Program-made: the position numbers and the translations under genes
In this document: in pieces, positions 18,831-26,280 of the stretch
Layout: every line of letters starts with the position of its first letter
Position numbering within the stretch: position 1 is the first letter of the stretch
Origin: Candidatus Brachythrix odensensis
GTDB taxonomy: Bacteria > Chloroflexota > Anaerolineae > J036 > Brachytrichaceae
Assembly (NCBI GenBank): GCA_016714465.1
Contig: JADKDT010000026.1
Coordinates: 124,001-188,000 of the forward strand
Length of the DNA stretch: 64,000 nucleotides
Direction of reading: 5' to 3'
The notes under the pieces: model-generated
Seen by the model: only the letters and a program-made list of their open reading frames with translations
Database searches by the model: none
Told to the model about the DNA's origin: nothing

Positions 18831-18859
18831 AGTGTAGCCCCGAGGGCCGATTGTGGCAA
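18831..18859 (-). promoter_or_regulatory. Sigma70-type promoter P1 of secreted-protein regulon
   Basis: Reading the minus strand, TTGCCA (18859-18854) and TACACT (18836-18831) are separated by exactly 17 bp. The spacer and the following leader (CCGGCTTCAATATTCATCAG) are nearly identical to those before the genes ending at 18933, 23828 and 26281. Confidence 0.7.
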
Positions 18860-18891
18860 ATGGACTGAGGCGGCGGATGACGCTGTGACCA

Positions 18892-18922
18892 GGTGGACCG
18901 CACCTCGAAGGTGCGGCCCACC
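18892..18922. terminator. Hairpin 3' of the 1059-residue protein gene
   Basis: AGGTGGACCGCACC and GGTGCGGCCCACCT pair with one mismatch around TCGAA, 11 bp past the stop at 18933. It belongs to the same core family as 16772-16802. Confidence 0.45.
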
Positions 18923-18932
18923 TATCTGGTTC

Positions 18933-21900
18933 CTACCGACTGATCATCGGCCCGTAGGCGTGATACGGCGCGAAATCGATATACGCGGGCACTACGATGT
19001 TGATCGCCACACCGCCCAGCAACTGGCTGCCCGCATAGCCTTCGACCGCGAGGCGGGGGATTGTCCCCTGTGGGGTGGGCGAACCGGGCACGATGCTGAC
19101 TGTCACGGTGGTCTGCTCGCCGGGGGCCAGGCTGACTTGCGCGGGCGTGACGTTGACCATCCAGTCGGCGGGCAGATCGATCCGCCGCGCGCGCAGGTCG
19201 ATCAGGGCCGTTGCGGTCAGCGGGTTTCCGAGCACGAAGCTGTCTTCGATCGTGTTGATCTGAGCCAGGCTGTTGCTGGTCGTCGTCGACGGTTTCAAGC
19301 CCGGGCTGCCGCTGATGCTGATCCCGCCGTCGTAGGCCGATGGCGCGAGCATCGCCCGCCCCCACTCGCGGCTGATGGCCGCTTCGTCTGCGTAGATCGC
19401 CAGAAGGTCTCCAGCCAGATCGGCGGGATTGGCCGCGAGGATGCCCTGCCGGTATGTCTCGATGTCCGCATCGCTCATCCCGAGCAGATGGGCATCCGCG
19501 ATCTCCTGCACGGTGAAGCCCGTGCTGCTGAGAGCCAGTTGATAGCTGATTACGTCGCCGACGCTGACCGTGAGGCCGGTCTCGCCTTCTGTGACGAGCA
19601 CCAGAGCAAAATCCTCAAGGGCGGAGGCGTAGATCAGCAGCGCCTCGCCCATCTTTTCCTGGTAGAAGATCCGGGCGTTTGCCTGTTGGGCCGCCCATTC
19701 CAGATTGCTGGCCTCGGACGCGCCGCCATACCGATCGAGCGCGGTGGTCGCCGCGACGCCGTATCCATCCACCGTCGCAAGCGCGTCGGTGGCGGCGTTC
19801 ATTGCGTTGGCCCGTGTGATCGACACGCCTGGGCTCGGAATCGTCGCAGGCCAGGCGTGAAACACCGGCAACGTCGCCTGGTTGAAATCCTGGCGGGGCG
19901 GATCGCTGCCCAGGCCGATCGCGATTCCGAGCGCGGTGTTCTTGAGCCAGCCCCACCCGCGACCAATGATGGCTTTCTGGACATGCGTGCCGGTGGAGGG
20001 GAGTTTGCTCACCGCGTTGAAGGCCTTGTCGGCCCGCTCGAGGACCGCCTTGTCGCTGGGGGTGCCCATCGATCCAGGTTTGCCGCTGGCGTTGAAGCGC
20101 TGGCGCGCGGCATAGCTTCCTTCTGGCAGCGCCAGCTGGGAGAACCCGATCGCGCTGATGCTGTAGCTGACTTCCACGCAGAAATGCCCCGACACCATCG
20201 GCATGAATGTCGCGGCGAGGCTGAGGCTGCTGCTGGGTGGAATGACCTGCCCGACGATGTCGCTAATCGGGCCAAAGGCCAGCCCGATGCTGGATTGGGC
20301 ATAACCAAAGGCCACATCCACCGTGATCGGCACGCTCAGGGGATTCGTCAGTTTGGTGTGGATAGTGGCCGTAATGCCGACGATGACCGGCATCGGGGTG
20401 ATGCTGATATCGTCGCTGAAGTACGAGGCGGGCGAGTTGGGAAAGAGCTCGGTGATGTTGAGCGGCGGGTTGAATGACACCCTCGCCTTGGGCGACAGGG
20501 CGTTTTCGCAGGCGGCCAGGCCGTCCAGCGTCGCCCGGACGTTGACCTCGCCCACGTTGGTTGAGACAAGATAGGCCGATGCCTTGCCATTCAGGTCGGT
20601 GATGCCGCCATCGGTGACCGTGCCCAGCGAGGCGGTTAGGCGGGTGACCCGTCCGGCCAGTGGCGCGCCGTCCGGGTCGCGCAGGGTCAGGTCGAAGTAG
20701 ACCTTGGTGATCCCATCGGCGGGCGCAAACCAGCGCCGGGGGGACATCGTCAGGATGGGCGCGTTGCTCAATGGGAACGGGCGGGTCGTCAACGCATCGG
20801 TGAGGACGGGCCGGAAGATGACCCCATTGGTGACCTTGTCGCCTGTTCCGATACTGCATGCGGGCGTATCAGTCGTTGGCCCATTCGGGTCGCCCCACCA
20901 GGTATTGCTGGCCAGGATGGCCGATGTGGGGAATTGATTCCGCACGCCATACAGCGTGTTGCTGACGATCTGGCTGTTGAGCAGCGAAATGGCCGAACTC
21001 GATACGTCGTTTCGGACGCCATCCTTGGCGCTGAAGCGGATCAGGCTGTGGCGGACGACCAGTTGCCCGCCCAGCCCTACAACGATGTTCGCGCCGCCGC
21101 TCAGGCTGCCCCCGTATTCGATGGTCGCGTAATCCAGCTCCGCCGACGCCTGGTCAATCACAGCCCCATGCACAGCCAGTCCGGGCCAGGATCCCGGTGT
21201 CATGACCCGTCCGGTGAGGGTGATGGGCGCGTTCGGCAGACCAATCGCGTTGAGCTTCCCCGAGATGTTGAGCATTCCCGCCGCGCCGAACTGAAGCTCG
21301 CTGCCCGGATCAATCGTGAACCCATCCCCGGCCCCGTTGAGGATCGGCCCGTTGACGACATACGGAATGCCGGTGTTTGCCCAACGGCGCTGACCGGACA
21401 GGGTCGTCGACCCCTCAACGGTCACCCCGTTGACGCCGTTTGCGCTGGCGCTCAATCCGCTCATCGTGAGGTCACGATGACTGGGCTGGTTGAGCAGTAT
21501 GGCACTGCGGGTGTTGCTGAGGAAACCTGTATCGCGAATGTCTATCTTCGGGCTGTTGGATTCAACCAGCACGCCGTTGCCATTCCCGTTGCGGATCAGG
21601 CTGTTTGTAATCGTCAGCACGGCGTTGTAGACGTAGACCTGTGCCCCCGAAGTGGCGTTGATGCCGCCATATTCCAACGTCACATAGCTCAGGGAGACGC
21701 GTGAGGGCGTGAGCGTGGCGAGGGCCGAGATCCCGCCCCACGATCCGGGTGTCGCGACGACGCCGGTGAAGGTGATGGGTTGGGTGAGCGTGCCGATGGC
21801 CGTTAGCGTGCCGCCATAGTTCACGTTGAGTTTGTTGCCCCCGCCCTGCGCGAATTGGACCGTCACGCCGGGTTCGATCGTCAGGGTAATGGTTGGCATG

Positions 21901-22112
21901 ACGGTGACCCCAGCCAGGCAAACCTCGTACGGGCTGTTGGCCACGGTCCAGTTCGTGTTCGCGCCGATATTGCCGCACACGGGCGTGGTGGTTTGGGGCA
22001 ATGCGGGTGGCGCCAGGTCGCGTTGCGCGCTGGGAGCCATGCCGATGCCGGAGGCGAACACGCTGGCCAACAGCGAACCGATGATGCCGACCGAAAGAGG
22101 ACGCGTGTTCAT
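18933..22112 (-). CDS. Large secreted beta-helix / Ig-like protein
   Basis: The start at 22112 (MNTRPLSVGIIGSLLASVF) is supported by GGAGGTTGCCCC just before it and by the regulon promoter upstream, although the frame is open further upstream into a phosphatase-like sequence. The 1059-residue protein has a signal peptide, then about 380 residues of parallel beta-helix (strings such as LNISGKLNAIGLPNAPITLT), then an invasin-like Ig domain near 455-550 (LTASLGTVTDGGITDLNGKA). A long helical region lies at 650-950, followed by a C-terminal Ig-like domain near 980 (TPAQVSLAPGEQTTVTVSI). It ends FAPYHAYGPMISR, fitting the exported-protein tail. It is probably a surface adhesin. Confidence 0.8.
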   Translation of the reverse strand: MNTRPLSVGIIGSLLASVFASGIGMAPSAQRDLAPPALPQTTTPVCGNIGANTNWTVANSPYEVCLAGVTVMPTITLTIEPGVTVQFAQGGGNKLNVNYGGTLTAIGTLTQPITFTGVVATPGSWGGISALATLTPSRVSLSYVTLEYGGINATSGAQVYVYNAVLTITNSLIRNGNGNGVLVESNSPKIDIRDTGFLSNTRSAILLNQPSHRDLTMSGLSASANGVNGVTVEGSTTLSGQRRWANTGIPYVVNGPILNGAGDGFTIDPGSELQFGAAGMLNISGKLNAIGLPNAPITLTGRVMTPGSWPGLAVHGAVIDQASAELDYATIEYGGSLSGGANIVVGLGGQLVVRHSLIRFSAKDGVRNDVSSSAISLLNSQIVSNTLYGVRNQFPTSAILASNTWWGDPNGPTTDTPACSIGTGDKVTNGVIFRPVLTDALTTRPFPLSNAPILTMSPRRWFAPADGITKVYFDLTLRDPDGAPLAGRVTRLTASLGTVTDGGITDLNGKASAYLVSTNVGEVNVRATLDGLAACENALSPKARVSFNPPLNITELFPNSPASYFSDDISITPMPVIVGITATIHTKLTNPLSVPITVDVAFGYAQSSIGLAFGPISDIVGQVIPPSSSLSLAATFMPMVSGHFCVEVSYSISAIGFSQLALPEGSYAARQRFNASGKPGSMGTPSDKAVLERADKAFNAVSKLPSTGTHVQKAIIGRGWGWLKNTALGIAIGLGSDPPRQDFNQATLPVFHAWPATIPSPGVSITRANAMNAATDALATVDGYGVAATTALDRYGGASEASNLEWAAQQANARIFYQEKMGEALLIYASALEDFALVLVTEGETGLTVSVGDVISYQLALSSTGFTVQEIADAHLLGMSDADIETYRQGILAANPADLAGDLLAIYADEAAISREWGRAMLAPSAYDGGISISGSPGLKPSTTTSNSLAQINTIEDSFVLGNPLTATALIDLRARRIDLPADWMVNVTPAQVSLAPGEQTTVTVSIVPGSPTPQGTIPRLAVEGYAGSQLLGGVAINIVVPAYIDFAPYHAYGPMISR

Positions 22113-22979
22113 GGGGCAACCTCCGGAGTGAATGGCCGGTCCTGGGTCGCCGACGGGTGGATCTTGAAGCCGGAGTGTAGACCCGCGCGGGGAATGTGGC
22201 AAATGCGCCTGGGCTAGCGTCCGGCGCGCTTCGCCCAGGATTTCCCACGTTTTCTGTTTTGCCAGCGCGTGCAGCCGGGGATCGGGGTGGACGGCGATCG
22301 GATGCCCAACCATGCCGAGCAATCCAGTGTCGGTGATCGAGTCGGCGTAGGCGTAACTGGCCCCCCAATCCACATCGATCCCACGGGTGTCGAAAAACGT
22401 CCGCGCATGACGGTCTTTGTCTGCGCCCGTGTTCACCGGTGGGATCGTCCGCCCGGTGCAGCGCCCGTCGCGCATTTCGATCTGAGTCCCAACCACCCCG
22501 GCCGCGCCATAGTGCTTGCCCATCTGGTCGAGCGACGGGACGAACATGGCGGACACCAGCACGATCACGTGTCCGCTGGCCTGATGGTCACGCAATCGGG
22601 CCACGACTTCGGCTTGCTCGGTCGGCAGGATACGTTCGTGAAAGACCCAGTCAAAAACCGCTTGAAGCGCCTCCTCGTTCATTCCCTTGATCAACCAGGC
22701 CAGCCTGGAAATGATCGGTCGATGGTATGTGTCCTCGCTGATCAGCCGGACCTTGCGCAGCAGCCAGGGGAGTAGATTGGCGGCGTAATACGCTCGGGCT
22801 GCCCCGCCGCGCCCATGCGCGCGCGCGTAGTCCATCAGCGCCCGCCCGTACTGCGCGCCGTACAACGTGCCATCGCAATCGAATAGCGCCGCAATTGCCG
22901 CTCTCGCCAGTCTTGCCGCCGCTATTCGATCGCCGCACCGGGCGGTTCGCGCGCAGAGTCTCCTCCGCCCGACCGACAT
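22113..22979 (-). CDS. HAD-superfamily phosphatase (HAD-IB type), open into the next gene
   Basis: Residues AALFDCDGTLYGAQYG carry HAD motif I (DxDGT), VIVLVSAMF fits motif II (Ser), and DADSITD-like YAYADSITDTGLLGMVGHP fits motif IV with the Asp pair. NTGADKDRHARTF supplies the motif III Lys. The family includes SerB-like phosphoserine phosphatases and lyso-lipid head-group phosphatases. The frame has no stop of its own: it runs through KTWEILGEARRTLAQ and the promoter P2 directly into the secreted protein start at 22112. Either a stop was lost through an indel near 22210 or this is a genuine overlap. The N-terminal 25 residues before AAIAALFD look non-native, so the start is uncertain. Confidence 0.65.
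22174..22202 (-). promoter_or_regulatory. Sigma70-type promoter P2 of secreted-protein regulon
   Basis: TTGCCA (22202-22197), a 17-bp spacer and TACACT (22179-22174) on the minus strand. It is followed by the regulon leader CCGGCTTCAAGATCCACCCG and the gene start at 22112. It lies inside the open phosphatase frame. Confidence 0.65.
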
Positions 22980-23140
22980 GCGGATGTTGCCAGAAACTCG
23001 CGGAAACGCGCTTCGTGGGCAGGATTCAGTTTAAGCTTGTCCATCAACTGTCCAACGATTCCGGCGCCAGGCCAGAGCTCCACGGCATCATGACCGCCTT
23101 CGCCAGCCAGGATCTGCGCCACAGGCGCCCCCCCCGGCAC
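22922..23140 (-). CDS. Unidentified C-terminal fragment
   Basis: About 60 residues with protein-like composition (AVELWPGAGIVGQLMDKLKL then NPAHEARFREFLATS) end at 22922 and overlap the start of the phosphatase frame. Upstream the frame dissolves into an extremely GC-rich stretch, so this is probably the end of a gene whose body is corrupted or lost. I do not recognise the family. The position directly before the HAD gene suggests one operon. Confidence 0.3.
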   Translation of the reverse strand: MPGGAPVAQILAGEGGHDAVELWPGAGIVGQLMDKLKLNPAHEARFREFLATSACRSGGGDSAREPPGAAIE

Positions 23141-23533
23141 ACAGGGGTGTGAAACAGCCCGGCGCGCGGCCGGCCGCCCGCCCGGGCCCCGCCCCCCCGC
23201 CGCAGCAGGTGCGCGCAGGCAGTCATCGGTGCCGCCCCGCGGGGTTGCGCGGGGGACTCTTCCCCCGAACGCCCGGGCGCCAACGGTGGTCGGGTGAGCG
23301 GGCCGGCGGCCGGGGCGGCGGCGTGCGGGGACGCGACGGGGCGCCAGCGGCCACAGTCCACCGTGGGTAGGGGCACCCGGTCCCCCGGCGGTACCGGTTG
23401 CGATGGATCCCGGCTTTTCACCCGGGATGGACGGTGTTGATGGGACGACCCTCAGTGTTTGAACGCCACGCGCTCGCCCGGGGCAGGGCGGGGGGGAAGC
23501 GGAGCGCGGGTCGCGAACCGCCCCTCGCCACCC
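23141..23533. other. Extremely GC-rich stretch without a recognisable gene
   Basis: About 390 bp made of runs such as GGCCGGCCGCCCGCCCGGGC and CCCCGCCCCCCCGCC with no plausible reading frame. It interrupts what looks like an operon upstream of the phosphatase. It may be poor consensus sequence, a decayed gene or a repeat. The part from about 23508 (GGTCGCGAACCGCCCCT) resembles the 9865 palindrome and probably ends the small gene at 23534. Confidence 0.4.
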
Positions 23534-23815
23534 CTACCTCATCGCAATCGGCACAAAGGCGGCGCTGTAGGTCGCCGGAATGCCGGCCCAGAACCCGCCG
23601 CTGAGCGAGACGCCGCCACCGCTCGCGGCGCCGGCATCGGCCTGACCGATGGTCCCGCCCAGCGACGAGTATCCGCCGCCGGTGCTGAAGGTCGCCCCGC
23701 CGCCATCGATGCTGTTCCAGGTCAGGTCGTAGCCGCCGCCGGTCTGGGCGCTGGCCGTGCCGATGCTGAACACAAGGAGTACCGCGACAGGGATCAGAAG
23801 AAGAGTGCGTCTCAT
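23534..23815 (-). CDS. Small secreted Gly-rich protein, cassette 2
   Basis: The 93-residue protein has a signal peptide (MRRTLLLIPVAVLLVFSIGT) and the same mature domain as the 16817 and 25913 proteins, including GGGYDLTWNSIDGGGATFS, GTIGQADAGAASGGG and LSGGFWAGIP, and it ends AFVPIAMR. Small insertions (an extra Ser in the GGGYSSLGG turn and an extra Ala in YSAAFVP) distinguish it. It follows the 566-residue gene by 12 bp, the same spacing as in cassette 1, which supports a duplicated two-gene unit. The function is unknown. Confidence 0.8.
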   Translation of the reverse strand: MRRTLLLIPVAVLLVFSIGTASAQTGGGYDLTWNSIDGGGATFSTGGGYSSLGGTIGQADAGAASGGGVSLSGGFWAGIPATYSAAFVPIAMR

Positions 23816-23827
23816 AGTGACTTTCCC

Positions 23828-25528
23828 CTATCGTCCAACGCGCGTGTACGGCGCGCAGGAGACGTTCGAGCAATGAAACACCTTGAGGTCACCATTCGTG
23901 TAGTCGTAGTAGCTGATCAGGCCCAGCCCATCCGCGCCGATTGTGATTGATGTATAGATGCCCACGTTGTCCGGTCCATCCAGGGTGCTTGCGATGCCGC
24001 TACTGCAGGCGAGGTTGGCGCAGTGAAACACCTTGAGATCTCCGTTGGTTCCGTCTCGGTAACTGATCAACCCGAGTCCATCCGCGCCAATCGTGATCGA
24101 GGTGAGTTCGCCGACGAAGGCGACAGCGCTGTCAACGGTGCTGGCGGTGCCGCTGCTGCAGATGACGTTGGCGCAATGGAACACCTTGAGGTCGAAATCG
24201 GTGAAGTCTCCGTTGTGTTGATCGTTGTAACTGATCAGCCCCAGCCCGTCTGATCCGATTGTGATCGAGGAATACAAACCAACCGTCCCCAAGAAATCCA
24301 GCGTGTTGGAGATGCCGCCGGTGCATGTCATGTTTGCGCAGTGAAACACCTTGAGGTCTTCATTGGTGACGTCATAGTAGCTGATCAACCCCAATCCATC
24401 CACCCCAATGGTGACTGAGGAAACCCAGCCGACGTCATTCGCGCTGCCATCCAGCGTGGTCGCGACGCCGCTGCTACAGTCCATGGTGGCGCAATGGAAC
24501 ACTTTCAGATCAGCATTGGTGACATCCTGGTAACTGATCAATCCAAGCCCATCGGCGCCGATTGTGATGGCGGTTTCCTGGCCGACCGTGCCCGCGGTGT
24601 CAATGGACGTGCCAAGTCCGAGGCTGCAATCCGCGTTTGCGCAATGAAACACCTTGAGGTCTCCGTTGCTGCAGTCCTGGTAACTGATCAGCCCCAATCC
24701 ATCGGCGCCAATGGTGATCGCCGAATACTGGCCGGTGCAGTCTGTGCTATCGGGCGTGGTCAAACTCCCGCTAGTGCAGGCGACGTTGGCGCAATGGAAC
24801 ACCTTGAGGTCTTCATTGGTGACGTCATAGTAGCTGATCAATCCCAGCCCATCCGGGCCAATCGTGATCGAGGAATAGCGGCCGACATCATCCGTGCTGT
24901 CCAGGGTCGTGGCGATTCCCGCTCCAGGAAGTTGCGGCGGGCGGAAATAGGCCGTGCTCTGCCGCGTCCCATCCTGAAATTGAACGCCGCCCGTGGTGGA
25001 AATGATCCCGTTGACCGAGAGTTTCTGTGGCGGCGCTGTCGTCCCAATACCGACATTGCCGGCGATATAGGAGAGGCTGCCGCCATTGGTCACCCAGGGC
25101 GCGGCCGAAAAGAGCGCATACGGCGCGGCGGTCAACGCCTGGCGCGGCGCCAGGCCGGCGAAAGGTCCGCTTCCCGCGGGGCAGCGCACCTGCAGGTCGA
25201 GCCAGCGCGCGTCGCCCCCAAACACGCCCGGGCCGAAGTCGAGGGCGGTCGTGAACAGGCTGCCGGTGAGGACGACGGTCTTGGTCAACGTGGCGCCGAC
25301 CTGGCCGCCACTACTCTCAGCATCAAAGACGCGAAATGCGATGTCGCAGGACCCATTGATAGTCGCGTTGCCGCTCCTGAGCTGGCCCTGGTAGGTGAAC
25401 GCGAATCCCAATTGCCCGAATGGGGCGGTGGGGCCCTGCGCCAGATTGGGATCGGCCCGCGCACCGGTCACAAGCGAAGCTGCCAACAGGGCGGCGATGA
25501 TTCCGATTGAGATACGACCTTGTTGCAT
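23828..25528 (-). CDS. Secreted modular protein with repeated propeller-like motif, cassette 2
   Basis: The ATG at 25528 follows GGAGGCTGCGCC. The 566 residues comprise a signal peptide (ISIGIIAALLAASLVTGARA), the shared N-terminal domain (FTYQGQLRSGNATINGSCDI ... ARWLDLQVRCPAG ... PRQALTAAPYALF), a short linker naming no function (SYIAGNVGIGTTAPPQKLSV), then eight roughly 42-residue repeats of IGADGLGLISYxDxTN and DLKVFHCANxxC. Cysteine pairs recur once per repeat. It ends APYTRVGR. It is paralogous to the gene at 17105, and both precede a small Gly-rich gene. The repeats look like a beta-propeller or solenoid for binding; no catalytic signature is visible. Confidence 0.82.
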   Translation of the reverse strand: MQQGRISIGIIAALLAASLVTGARADPNLAQGPTAPFGQLGFAFTYQGQLRSGNATINGSCDIAFRVFDAESSGGQVGATLTKTVVLTGSLFTTALDFGPGVFGGDARWLDLQVRCPAGSGPFAGLAPRQALTAAPYALFSAAPWVTNGGSLSYIAGNVGIGTTAPPQKLSVNGIISTTGGVQFQDGTRQSTAYFRPPQLPGAGIATTLDSTDDVGRYSSITIGPDGLGLISYYDVTNEDLKVFHCANVACTSGSLTTPDSTDCTGQYSAITIGADGLGLISYQDCSNGDLKVFHCANADCSLGLGTSIDTAGTVGQETAITIGADGLGLISYQDVTNADLKVFHCATMDCSSGVATTLDGSANDVGWVSSVTIGVDGLGLISYYDVTNEDLKVFHCANMTCTGGISNTLDFLGTVGLYSSITIGSDGLGLISYNDQHNGDFTDFDLKVFHCANVICSSGTASTVDSAVAFVGELTSITIGADGLGLISYRDGTNGDLKVFHCANLACSSGIASTLDGPDNVGIYTSITIGADGLGLISYYDYTNGDLKVFHCSNVSCAPYTRVGR

Positions 25529-25592
25529 GGCGCAGCCTCCAGATTGCTTCTTGATCGCCCCGGCTGGCCGGATGGATGAATATTGAGACCGG

Positions 25593-25621
25593 AGTGTAGA
25601 CCCGAGGGCCGATTGTCGCAA
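25593..25621 (-). promoter_or_regulatory. Sigma70-type promoter P3 of secreted-protein regulon
   Basis: TTGCGA (25621-25616), a 17-bp spacer and TACACT (25598-25593) on the minus strand, with the same leader (CCGGTCTCAATATTCATCCA) and GGAGG before the ATG at 25528. Confidence 0.7.
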
Positions 25622-25654
25622 TCGGGCTGGCAGAAATGCCTACGTCGCGTGAAT

Positions 25655-25687
25655 AGGTGAGCCGCACCTCCAAGGTGCGGCTCACCT
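25655..25687. repeat. Hairpin of the GCCGCACC family
   Basis: AGGTGAGCCGCACC pairs with GGTGCGGCTCACCT around TCCAA. A second near-identical hairpin lies at 25867-25899. The two bracket the inverted repeat at 25745-25859 in the gap between cassettes 2 and 3. Confidence 0.5.
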
Positions 25688-25744
25688 GTCAGTGCGCAAC
25701 GCACGATTGGTGGGGCGAGCCGCGGTCGCCCCTACCCTGTACCG

Positions 25745-25859
25745 CCCGTCATCCCGCGCGAAAGCGCGGGACCCATATCCAGGCCGGTACGAAACCAACG
25801 GGGACCTCAATGTTTCCCGTCCGCGGTATGGGTCCCGCGCTTTCGCGCGGATGACGGGG
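25745..25859. repeat. Inverted-repeat element related to the CATCCCCGCGAAAGC family
   Basis: CCCGTCATCCCGCGCGAAAG then CGCGGGACCCATATCC on the left is mirrored by GGTATGGGTCCCGCGC then TTTCGCGCGGATGACGGG on the right, separated by about 45 bp. The core words resemble the ends of the elements at 567 and 14920. It is non-coding. Confidence 0.55.
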
Positions 25860-25866
25860 CTGGGAG

Positions 25867-25899
25867 AGGTGAGCCGCACCTTCAAGGTGCGGCTCACCT
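25867..25899. terminator. Hairpin 3' of cassette 3 small gene
   Basis: AGGTGAGCCGCACC pairs with GGTGCGGCTCACCT around TTCAA, 13 bp past the stop at 25913. No U-tract follows. Confidence 0.5.
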
Positions 25900-25912
25900 G
25901 ACTTCTACATCC

Positions 25913-26200
25913 CTACCGCATCGCAATCGGCACAAAGGCGTTGTAGGTCGCCGGAATGCCGGCCCAGAACCCGCCGCTGAGCGAGTACGCGCCACCGCTC
26001 GCGGCGCCGGCATCGGCCTGACCGATGGTCCCGCCCAGCGAATATCCGCCGCCGGTGCTGAAGGTCGCCCCGCCGCCATCGATGCTGTTCCAGGTCAGGT
26101 CGTAGCCGCCGCCGGTCTGGGCCGAGGCGGTTTGCTGGCCCAACCAGCGCCACGCAAGCACCCACGCCGACATCATCAGAAGGATCAGGCTGCGTTTCAT
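25913..26200 (-). CDS. Small secreted Gly-rich protein, cassette 3
   Basis: This 95-residue paralog of the 16817 and 23534 proteins has a divergent signal region (MKRSLILLMMSAWVLAWRW, ending QQTASAQ) and a mature part almost identical to both, including GTIGQADAGAASGGAYSL and the end AFVPIAMR. The strong identity of the mature domain against the variable signal region argues for recent duplication or selection on the domain. It follows the cassette 3 large gene (corrected end 26281) by 80 bp, with a perfect hairpin between them. Confidence 0.8.
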   Translation of the reverse strand: MKRSLILLMMSAWVLAWRWLGQQTASAQTGGGYDLTWNSIDGGGATFSTGGGYSLGGTIGQADAGAASGGAYSLSGGFWAGIPATYNAFVPIAMR

Positions 26201-26222
26201 GTGATAGTTTCCCGTATTCTAT

Positions 26223-26267
26223 TCGGAGGAGCCATCCCCCAGCGAAGCTGGGGGATGGCTCCTCCGA
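26223..26267. repeat. Perfect palindrome between cassette 3 genes
   Basis: TCGGAGGAGCCATCCCCCAG pairs exactly with CTGGGGGATGGCTCCTCCGA around CGAAG. It lies 3' of the large gene and 5' of the small one, so it may tune relative expression. Confidence 0.5.
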
Positions 26268-26280
26268 TCAACGTATTTGT

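Noticed and set aside
18885..20477. Long plus-strand open frame opposite the 1059-residue protein
   Set aside because: No domain or consistent composition. The minus strand shows Ig-like and beta-helix patterns and has its own promoter and ribosome binding site.
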